Below are positions 1-4,868 of a stretch of 5,228 nucleotides of DNA, one piece after another. Each line of letters begins with the position of its first letter. The first letter of the stretch is position 1. The translations under genes were made by a program, and so were the position numbers. The notes under the pieces are model-generated. The model saw only the letters and a program-made list of their open reading frames with translations. It searched no databases and had not been told where the DNA came from. The stretch comes from Microcaldota archaeon (lineage in GTDB: Archaea; Micrarchaeota; Micrarchaeia; Micrarchaeales; Micrarchaeaceae): the NCBI GenBank assembly GCA_013330215.1, contig DUIS01000072.1, positions 532-5,759 of the forward strand, given 5' to 3'.

Positions 1-1
1 A

Positions 2-526
2 GATGAGAGGATGAAGCATGCGGCATTAGGGTCAGTTGGGGAAATTGGCGAACCTGCAGGAGCATATGCCCCAAAAGTGGCGTGCATTCTACACTTTGAC
101 GGCTCATTATGGATTAGACGAGAGGCTGCAGAAACACTTGGAAAACTAGGCAATCCCGAAGTAGTACAGAAAATAAGAGAGGCACTGGAGGAGGCCAGAA
201 TGCTAACTGCTGGGTATTATAGGATAGGCTACTTTTATGAGAAAGACACAAGAAAAAGAGATCTTTGCTGGGATAATGCCATCCTTTTCGAGAAATTGCT
301 CATTAGCCTGTTTAAATTAGACAATAAGGCAGGCAGAGAGGAGATCGACAAATCTTTCAGGTATGGGTCAGGATTGGTAGACCACCATACTAAAAATGCC
401 GTTTTATGGTGCAATACTTATGGCATTATCACCCTTCCAGATAGGATGCTTAGGGACTGGGATTTCATAGACGTTCCATTTAGCGTTACATCCAAGCCGT
501 ATGGCAGCGAACCGGATGAATTTTAA
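2..526 (+). CDS. HEAT-repeat protein, 5'-truncated by the window edge
   Basis: The frame is open to the left edge, and the residues before the first ATG (position 11) already belong to a HEAT helix, so the true start lies outside the window. Counting from that ATG, residues 1-30 and 31-65 form two HEAT/PBS-lyase-like helical pairs. They show the pattern D-x-R..AA..x-G-E-I-G-E-P followed by W-I-R-R-E-A-A-E-T-L-G-K-L-G-N-P. HEAT repeats usually make a protein-binding solenoid, so a scaffold or adaptor role is a family-level guess. Residues 70-171 are charged and aromatic, with no motif I recognise, no membrane segment and no signal peptide. The gene stops 35 bases before the ATG of the next gene. 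Its third codon positions are A/T-rich (12 of 40 G/C, codons 5-44, hand count), quite unlike the AAA gene downstream. The repeat assignment is fairly sure; the function is unknown. Confidence 0.7.
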   Translation, partial: DERMKHAALGSVGEIGEPAGAYAPKVACILHFDGSLWIRREAAETLGKLGNPEVVQKIREALEEARMLTAGYYRIGYFYEKDTRKRDLCWDNAILFEKLLISLFKLDNKAGREEIDKSFRYGSGLVDHHTKNAVLWCNTYGIITLPDRMLRDWDFIDVPFSVTSKPYGSEPDEF

Positions 527-530
527 TAAG
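521..530 (+). promoter_or_regulatory. Possible TATA box for the surface glycoprotein gene
   Basis: TTTTAATAAG overlaps the stop codon of the HEAT gene and is centred about 36 bases before the ATG at 562 and about 30 before the GTG at 556. An archaeal start site 25-27 bases downstream would give a nearly leaderless message. No clear Shine-Dalgarno sequence precedes the gene, which fits that reading. The element is short and in A/T-rich DNA, so it is only a candidate. Confidence 0.25.
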
Positions 531-561
531 CATAGATAGCAATTAGATAATAAGTGTGACC

Positions 562-2190
562 ATGAATAAGATCAATCTCGTGTTGCTGCTCTTATTAGGC
601 ACTTTTCTTGTAGGCGTAAATCACGCGTCCGCAGCAACGGTAAATGCATCGTGCAGTTACAATATAGCGGGCAGCAACCACAGCTATTATCCCGGCAGCG
701 GCTGCGGCAGGATAAGCTACAATTTCACTGCTGGTTCTTCCAATAACAAGGTATACTGCCAGAACGGCCCCGGAGTCCAGCTATATGGCGTAAATTTCCT
801 GAACTACAGCTACAACAACACGCTCATAAACTGCACGTTTGCAAATGCGCGCATATATTCCCTGCATGGCGCCAAGAACAACCTCATCTCGCCCTATGGA
901 AAGTACAACGTAAGTTTCGCTGACAACAGTTCGGACATGGCGGTCGGCTATTACCTCAGCTTTATCACCAGGAATATAAGCGGCGCCAGGTCGTATTCCG
1001 CGTTTGTAACGGTAGTGCCATATGGCCTGTACAAGGCAGATCCTAACGAGATAGGCTCCCAGGGGCTTACATTGGCGCAGATAGGGGAGATAGCCAGGTC
1101 CGGCAACTACATACTCCCAAGATTCGGCTATTATGCCTCTCTCGACAGCACCAGCGGCACTTACACGCTGCCGCTGGAAAGCGTTGACATATACAGGAAC
1201 AGGAGCGTATCCTATAGCCCATACTGGCTGATGTCCCCGTATTGGGGGCTTGATTCAGTAGTCTTCAAGACATTCGACATGAATTCGAACATGAATTACT
1301 CCCCTAACCTCATATGGCCGAAGACGCGCGAGTACGTAACGCTGCCTGACAATGCAACAGTATACTGGAACTTCTCGCTGATCCATTATAACAATGCAAC
1401 AAACCTTACTGCGTATATATTCAGCGGGTGGCAGGTAGATCCAGACAACAAGATAGTGGATGTGGTGCATAACATTACAGGCAACACGGTATCGTACAAT
1501 GCCGGGGTCCAGAAGCCGGGGATATACGAGTACATAGTCGCGTTGAAGTCTCTGGAGGCGCGGGAGCATGTCAATACTACAACAGAAACGTACTCGGTTG
1601 GCCTCTCCTACTGCGTGACTGCCGGAGGGGTGGATCTGCCTGGATACTACACCCTTACATACAACAACCTGACCGCATTCGGCCTCTTCGCAAGGTCGAA
1701 CCAGACCTGCAGCGTCCCGCTGCCGATAAACGCCAGTGATGTGACTGTGAATTGCAGGGGCGGATCCATCAATTCGACTGGTACGAGCATATCCATAGCA
1801 ACTTCAAACAACGTCTCAATCGAAAACTGCAAGATATACGGCAACGCGCTCTATGTCCACAAATCGTCAAACATTTACATAAGGAACACGAGCATCATGG
1901 CGAACAACGATACAAACATCATAATCAATGCGAGCAATTCAAGCGGGATATATTTCGAGAACGACAGGATATCAGGGTATTCCAACCAGAGTATAGGGCA
2001 GGTGAATCTAACCAACACCACGTTATTCGGCGTTAAATATGGCGTTCAACAGGCAGCGCCAGGTGGCGATAGCGTAGGCGCAAACAACGGTGTCGCTGCC
2101 TACGCTGCCATTTTCATAGAGTCCTTTGCGATCCTGCTCTTCGTGCTTGCGCTTGCCTACCTGATGATTGGCGCCTTAAGGGGAAGGTGA
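562..2190 (+). CDS. Secreted, membrane-anchored beta-helix surface glycoprotein
   Basis: This is a predicted extracellular protein of 542 residues. It has a signal peptide (residues 1-24, Leu-rich core, ending A-S-A before A-T-V-N) and a C-terminal hydrophobic segment at about 512-538 followed by L-R-G-R, which would anchor it in the membrane facing outward. Between them I count 29 N-x-S/T sequons, typical of archaeal S-layer or surface glycoproteins. Residues 30-110 and 350-480 look like right-handed parallel beta-helix (NosD/PbH1-like): short turns rich in N, S and I such as N-N-V-S-I-E-N-C-K-I and S-S-N-I-Y-I-R-N-T-S-I. Each module carries four cysteines (31, 48, 66, 91 and 351, 383, 398, 423). 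Residues about 260-345 resemble an Ig-like beta-sandwich. I chose ATG 562 because it gives a clean signal peptide; GTG 556 in frame, two codons upstream, is an alternative. It converges on tspO. Binding partner or enzymatic activity is unknown. Confidence 0.8.
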   Translation: MNKINLVLLLLLGTFLVGVNHASAATVNASCSYNIAGSNHSYYPGSGCGRISYNFTAGSSNNKVYCQNGPGVQLYGVNFLNYSYNNTLINCTFANARIYSLHGAKNNLISPYGKYNVSFADNSSDMAVGYYLSFITRNISGARSYSAFVTVVPYGLYKADPNEIGSQGLTLAQIGEIARSGNYILPRFGYYASLDSTSGTYTLPLESVDIYRNRSVSYSPYWLMSPYWGLDSVVFKTFDMNSNMNYSPNLIWPKTREYVTLPDNATVYWNFSLIHYNNATNLTAYIFSGWQVDPDNKIVDVVHNITGNTVSYNAGVQKPGIYEYIVALKSLEAREHVNTTTETYSVGLSYCVTAGGVDLPGYYTLTYNNLTAFGLFARSNQTCSVPLPINASDVTVNCRGGSINSTGTSISIATSNNVSIENCKIYGNALYVHKSSNIYIRNTSIMANNDTNIIINASNSSGIYFENDRISGYSNQSIGQVNLTNTTLFGVKYGVQQAAPGGDSVGANNGVAAYAAIFIESFAILLFVLALAYLMIGALRGR

Positions 2191-2208
2191 CATCCCAAGG
2201 TGCTGCAG

Positions 2209-2688
2209 CTAATGGTTAAGGATGAGCAGGAAATAGTTGAGGAATGCCGCGATGGTGACCCACACTATGTATGGCACCAGCAGAAGTGCCGCATCTTTTC
2301 TGATCCTTACGAACTCGATTATTGTGGCTGCTATGGCGATCCAGAGTAGCACTATCATCGCAAAGCCCAGCAGCGTAGACCTCAGTCCGAAGAAGGCTAG
2401 CGTCCAAAGCACATTAAGCGCAAGCTGGACGCCGAATACTGACAGCGCCATTCTGGCGCCGCGCTTCCTGGTCCTGCTCTCGTATATCAGGTATGCGGAT
2501 ATGCCCATAAGGAGGTAAAGGGTGGTCCAAATCGGTGCGAAGAGCCAGCTCGGCGGAGTAAATGCTGGTTTGCTGAGGCCAGCATACCATGTCGGTATCG
2601 AGTTTATCGTGAAGACGGAGCCGAACAGTCCCGCAACCTCGCACAGTATTATGAACGCGACAAGTGCAAGCGGCTTCCTTATGCGCAT
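2209..2688 (-). CDS. tspO: TspO/MBR family tryptophan-rich sensory membrane protein
   Basis: At 159 residues this is normal length for TspO/MBR (the mitochondrial benzodiazepine receptor, or translocator protein, family). Five hydrophobic segments are visible at about 8-28, 48-68, 80-100, 105-126 and 133-156. Family signatures follow in order: W34-Y35 with L-x-K-P-A-F-T-P-P-S-W (38-48), P-I-W..LY..MG (52-62), Q88..LN..W95..FF (88-100) and P-Y-I-V-W..A..LN (139-151). Known family members bind porphyrins or other tetrapyrroles and cholesterol-like ligands in a five-helix bundle and are linked to stress and tetrapyrrole control. The ligand here cannot be read from sequence. The ATG at 2688 opens just before the first helix, and a TATA-like box 25 bases upstream suggests a leaderless message. 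It is convergent with the glycoprotein gene (18-base gap) and divergent from the RAM-domain gene, sharing its palindrome-rich control region. Family assignment is firm. Confidence 0.93.
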   Translation of the reverse strand: MRIRKPLALVAFIILCEVAGLFGSVFTINSIPTWYAGLSKPAFTPPSWLFAPIWTTLYLLMGISAYLIYESRTRKRGARMALSVFGVQLALNVLWTLAFFGLRSTLLGFAMIVLLWIAIAATIIEFVRIRKDAALLLVPYIVWVTIAAFLNYFLLILNH

Positions 2689-2708
2689 GAATTAGAATCG
2701 CAGAAAGG

Positions 2709-2718
2709 ATTAATAAAT
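2709..2718 (-). promoter_or_regulatory. TATA box of tspO
   Basis: On the minus strand this reads ATTTATTAAT, a good archaeal TATA box. Its centre is about 25 bases from the A of the tspO start codon, so transcription should begin at or within a base or two of the ATG. No Shine-Dalgarno sequence is needed or seen. Confidence 0.55.
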
Positions 2719-2732
2719 GTGGGCATGCGCAC
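2719..2732. promoter_or_regulatory. Operator-like near-palindrome next to the tspO TATA box
   Basis: GTGGGCATGCGCAC is a 14-base dyad centred on GCATGC, with one mismatched pair. It abuts the upstream side of the tspO TATA box, where the TFB recognition element should lie, so a bound protein could block or help factor binding. Its core ATGCGCA recurs 44 bases away at the tspO start codon (2681-2687), within the palindrome ATGCGCAT. Short dyads occur by chance, so function is inferred. Confidence 0.3.
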
Positions 2733-2735
2733 AGC

Positions 2736-2749
2736 TTCCCATATGGAAA
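2736..2749. promoter_or_regulatory. Second near-palindrome between the divergent promoters
   Basis: TTCCCATATGGAAA has a perfect CCATATGG core (2739-2746) and two further pairs outside one mismatch. It lies between the tspO TATA box and the opposing TATA-like box at 2765. It could be a regulator site shared by the divergent genes, but no family match can be claimed. Confidence 0.25.
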
Positions 2750-2760
2750 TTACGGCAGGG

Positions 2761-2774
2761 AAAGTTATATATAT
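2761..2774 (+). promoter_or_regulatory. TATA box with BRE-like purine tract, plus-strand promoter
   Basis: A purine-rich stretch (GGGAAAG, starting at 2758) leads into TTATATATAT (2765-2774), a BRE plus TATA arrangement. Transcription would start near 2795, giving the RAM-domain gene a leader of about 110 bases. The leader has no long open frame. A second TATA-like string (GGGTATATG, 2806-2814) could serve instead and shorten it. Confidence 0.45.
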
Positions 2775-2812
2775 TTGGTATACCCAAATATCAAAGTGGT
2801 GATTTGGGTATA
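2771..2812. repeat. Nested inverted repeats overlapping the plus-strand promoter
   Basis: Two inverted repeats share a half-site. ATATTTGG (2771-2778) and CCAAATAT (2784-2791) are perfect 8-base arms around TATAC. TATACCCAAAT (2779-2789) and ATTTGGGTATA (2802-2812) are perfect 11-base arms around 12 bases. The result is three half-sites of type ATTTGG(G)TATA placed from the TATA box through the expected start site. A looser fourth copy, TTTGGGTGTATAAAT, runs from 2896 to 2910 across the ribosome site and start codon of the next gene. This layout suits a multimeric repressor. Since the left arms lie upstream of the expected transcript start, I read it as a DNA element and not an RNA hairpin. 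Confidence 0.55.
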
Positions 2813-2898
2813 TGCTTTCAGTCTGATTGGCTGGTGAGCGTTGAGCCAGGATCATGCTAGGGTCTCAAAGGGCGGACAGGTTCACATTAGTCATGTTT

Positions 2899-2903
2899 GG
2901 GTG
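2899..2903 (+). promoter_or_regulatory. Shine-Dalgarno site of the RAM-domain gene
   Basis: GGGTG contains the GGTG match to the archaeal 16S rRNA 3' end and sits five bases before the ATG at 2909. An in-frame TAA at 2906-2908 directly precedes that ATG, so no longer in-frame start is possible. Confidence 0.5.
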
Positions 2904-2908
2904 TATAA

Positions 2909-3217
2909 ATGGGATCTAAATGGGAAGGCAGGAGGGGGAGCTGCAGCAGTGGCTGCGGCTCAAGGCGCGTCGGGAACATACCCTACAGGTTCTACTTTGT
3001 AGAGCCGCATGAGAATGCGGACGCGAACCGCTTCGCGGAGAGGCTCATGGGCATGAAGGGGGTCGAGGAGGTCTTCGTAACAGAGGGCGACTACGGCTTT
3101 GTGGTAAAGGCGAGGGTTTCCGGTGAGGGGAAGGCCGAGAACGCGCATGATTGCCTCTCAAGGAGGCTTGGCTGCAGTTTCGGCAAGGCAACCTGCCATT
3201 ACCAGTACAAGAAATAG
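2909..3217 (+). CDS. Small stand-alone Lrp/AsnC-type effector (RAM, ACT-like) domain protein with cysteines
   Basis: This is a 102-residue soluble protein. Residues 24-100 fit a beta-alpha-beta-beta-alpha-beta ferredoxin-like fold: strand I-P-Y-R-F-Y-F-V (24-31), helix A39-M49, then G-V-E-E-V-F-V-T-E-G-D-Y-G-F-V-V-K-A-R-V (51-70), helix 75-87 and a last strand near 93-100. The 51-70 stretch matches the ligand-sensing half of Lrp/AsnC regulators (G-V-x-E-V-x-x-V-T-G-x-Y-D). No helix-turn-helix is present, so it would not bind DNA in the usual Lrp way; stand-alone RAM proteins are known to bind amino acids or modulate full-length Lrp partners. Residues 1-22 are basic and Gly-rich with C12 and C16 (C-S-S-G-C), and C82, C89 and C96 are spaced seven apart. 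A metal or redox role is a guess. It is divergent from tspO and convergent with the AAA gene. An ACT or metal-chaperone-like fold is an alternative reading. Confidence 0.7.
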   Translation: MGSKWEGRRGSCSSGCGSRRVGNIPYRFYFVEPHENADANRFAERLMGMKGVEEVFVTEGDYGFVVKARVSGEGKAENAHDCLSRRLGCSFGKATCHYQYKK

Positions 3218-3218
3218 C

Positions 3219-3228
3219 CGCTTAAGCG
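3219..3228. repeat. Perfect 10-base palindrome after the RAM-domain gene
   Basis: CGCTTAAGCG begins two bases after the TAG stop codon, in the 62-base gap between two convergent genes. It has no loop and no following T tract, so it is a poor terminator; chance or a protein site are equally possible. The rest of the gap shows nothing clear beyond a weak TGGG/CCCA pair at 3250-3264. Confidence 0.3.
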
Positions 3229-3279
3229 TAGGGTGTCAGAGAGTGGAAGTGGGTCCCATGCCCAGTGGCACGCTGCGTC

Positions 3280-4809
3280 TCAGAACAGGTTGAGCGCGAA
3301 CCACCTTATCATCTTCTTGATGCGTATGCGCAGGCTGTTGGTGTTCTTCTTTATGTCGTTGACCATAGCCTTGTAGAGTATCTTCTCCTGTGGGTCCAGC
3401 TTGCCCTCCTTCACTATCTCCTGCTTCTTGCCGTCGACCATCTGCGTCTCCGTCTTGGTTATCACGTCCTTCTTTACCATCGAGTACCATTCGTCAAGGG
3501 AGCTTCCGCTGAAGTCCTTGTCCTTGAGTATCGAGAGCACGTCCTTCATCGTGTATTCGCGGCTGGTGTTGTGCTCGTATTCGTGGAGCAGCGGCAGCAT
3601 AGCCGCCTTGTCCGCTATCCTCTCTATGTCTGCCGGGGAGTAGCCCATCGTCGCCCTTGCGAGCCTGCCGAAGTCGAGCCTCCCTACCGGCTTGTTGCGA
3701 GTGTAATACTTGAAGAGGTCCCTCCTCGCCTTATAGTCAGGCGGCTTGAGGTATACGCTGTCCCCGAACCTCCCGCTCCTCTTGAGCGCCGGGTCTATGT
3801 CCCATGGGTTGTTCGTGGCGCCTATGACGTATATGCCCTCGGGGTTGGCCTCGACTCCGCTCATTTCGACAAGGAACTGGTTCACGGCAAGCCTTAGCGC
3901 GGAGCTGTTGCCCCCTCCTGGCTCGTCCCCGCCCCTCTTTACTCCGAGCGCGTCAAGCTCGTCGAAGAATATTACGCATGGGGTGTTCTTCCTCGCCTGC
4001 TCGAATATCGCATGGAGGTTCTTCTCCGTGTTGCCGGTGTACATGTCCACTATCTGGTTTACCCTTGCTATTATGACGTTTGCGCCAGCCTCCCCAGCAA
4101 CTGCCCTGACGATGTAGGTCTTTCCAGTGCCCGGCGGGCCGTATAACAGTAACCCGACGCCGAGTTTCTTGCCGTATTTCTTGAAGAGATCCGGCTTCTT
4201 TATCGCAAGCACGACGTTATCCGCAAGGTAGCGCTTGATCTTCTCAAGCCCTATCACGTCGGTGAACTTCACATCCGACTTGAAGAAGGCTACGCTCTTT
4301 ATCTGGCCTTCCTGTATAACTTCCTTCTGCTCTGGCTTGCTCATCTCCATCTGCTGGCTTCCCGTGCCCTTGCCTCCGATGCCTGAATCAACGTGTATGA
4401 GCGAGTCTATGTGCTCGAGCCTGTTCTTTGCCTCAGAATAATCGGGATTGTTTGCAAGCGATTTCTCGTACCAGTACCTAGCGCCTATGAGGTCGTTCGC
4501 GCTCTCCGCTATGTCACCTATGAGCAGCGGCGCGTCCGCGCTCTTCGGCTGCAGCGAGAGCACCATCTCGAGGTCCCTCTTCGCGGCGTCGAAATCGTTT
4601 GTCACGCGCTCAGTGAGCGCGCGGTTGAAGTAAGCGTCAGCGTATTTCTCGTCTATCTTCAGTGCCTCGTTGTACTCCATCATGGCCTCGTTGAACTTGC
4701 TCTCCTCGAAGAATGAGTTGCCCTTCTTCCAGTGCTCCTTCGCGGCTATGTCGACGACATGCTCAGCAGGGGACTTGGGCTGTGGATCGCTCGGGTTCTT
4801 GTCTGCCAT
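3280..4809 (-). CDS. TPR-domain AAA ATPase, Vps4/katanin-like
   Basis: This is a 509-residue fusion. Residues about 21-135 hold roughly three TPR repeats (A-x-x-H-W-K-K-G-N-S-F-F-E-E; Y-A-D-A-Y-F-N-R-A; A-R-Y-W-Y-E-K-S-L-A-N-N-P-D-Y), giving a partner-binding module. A Gly/Ser/Gln linker (about 140-165) leads to one AAA domain: F-T-D-V-I-G-L-E (182-189), Walker A G-P-P-G-T-G-K-T (224-231), pore-loop region M256-Y257-T-G, Walker B F-F-D-E-L-D-A-L (281-288), sensor 1 A-T-N-N (331-334), arginine fingers R344 and R347, and G-Y-S-P-A-D-I (389-395). All catalytic residues are present, so an active hexameric remodelling ATPase is expected. Residues 422-450 (L-S-I-L-K-D, then S-L-D-E-W-Y) resemble the C-terminal part of Vps4/katanin/spastin proteins. 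The end (493-509) is basic and hydrophobic, possibly membrane-touching. The substrate is unknown. It lies 59 bases downstream of RNase HI with its own promoter candidates. Confidence 0.88.
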   Translation of the reverse strand: MADKNPSDPQPKSPAEHVVDIAAKEHWKKGNSFFEESKFNEAMMEYNEALKIDEKYADAYFNRALTERVTNDFDAAKRDLEMVLSLQPKSADAPLLIGDIAESANDLIGARYWYEKSLANNPDYSEAKNRLEHIDSLIHVDSGIGGKGTGSQQMEMSKPEQKEVIQEGQIKSVAFFKSDVKFTDVIGLEKIKRYLADNVVLAIKKPDLFKKYGKKLGVGLLLYGPPGTGKTYIVRAVAGEAGANVIIARVNQIVDMYTGNTEKNLHAIFEQARKNTPCVIFFDELDALGVKRGGDEPGGGNSSALRLAVNQFLVEMSGVEANPEGIYVIGATNNPWDIDPALKRSGRFGDSVYLKPPDYKARRDLFKYYTRNKPVGRLDFGRLARATMGYSPADIERIADKAAMLPLLHEYEHNTSREYTMKDVLSILKDKDFSGSSLDEWYSMVKKDVITKTETQMVDGKKQEIVKEGKLDPQEKILYKAMVNDIKKNTNSLRIRIKKMIRWFALNLF

Positions 4810-4817
4810 CGATCATG

Positions 4818-4823
4818 CACCTT
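4818..4823 (-). promoter_or_regulatory. Shine-Dalgarno site of the AAA gene
   Basis: On the minus strand this reads AAGGTG, eight bases before the ATG at 4809. It supports that start and implies a leadered transcript, from the upstream TATA box or from the RNase HI promoter. Confidence 0.45.
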
Positions 4824-4827
4824 GGCA

Positions 4828-4860
4828 CATATAAATATACAGTTAAGGCTATAAATTCCT
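4828..4860 (-). promoter_or_regulatory. Two candidate TATA boxes for the AAA gene
   Basis: On the minus strand the near box is TATATTTATATG (about 4828-4839), centred some 25 bases from the ATG, which would give a leaderless message. The far box is GGAATTTATAG (4849-4859); a start about 26 bases downstream would keep the AAGGTG ribosome site in an 18-base leader. Either implies transcription independent of the RNase HI gene. The A/T-rich gap makes some matches expected by chance. Confidence 0.4.
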
Positions 4861-4868
4861 ATCATTGC

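Noticed and set aside
1255..1569. Minus-strand open frame inside the glycoprotein gene
   Set aside because: It is antisense to a continuous secreted protein with regular sequons, and has no promoter or motif.
2237..2518. Plus-strand open frame opposite tspO
   Set aside because: It is antisense to a clear TspO family protein and shows no recognisable domain or ribosome site.
2779..2812. Reading the 11-base inverted repeat as a transcription terminator
   Set aside because: It lies between divergent promoters with no T tract after it, and it overlaps a TATA box and the expected transcript start.
2815..2900. Possible tRNA or C/D-box small RNA in the leader of the RAM-domain gene
   Set aside because: There is no T-loop consensus, acceptor pairing or paired C and D boxes; only a weak five-base stem (2828-2832 with 2844-2848) is visible.
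2841..3002. TTG-initiated frame after a GGTGAG string, running into the RAM-domain gene in another frame
   Set aside because: It gives an Ala/Gly-rich chain with no domain and stops where the RAM domain begins; the overlapping frame from ATG 2909 encodes the recognisable fold.
3265..3897. A 210-codon open frame on the plus strand opposite the AAA gene
   Set aside because: It lies wholly antisense to a gene with intact Walker, sensor and arginine-finger motifs, and its protein is a V/L/R/Y-rich composition artefact of G/C-rich codon third positions.
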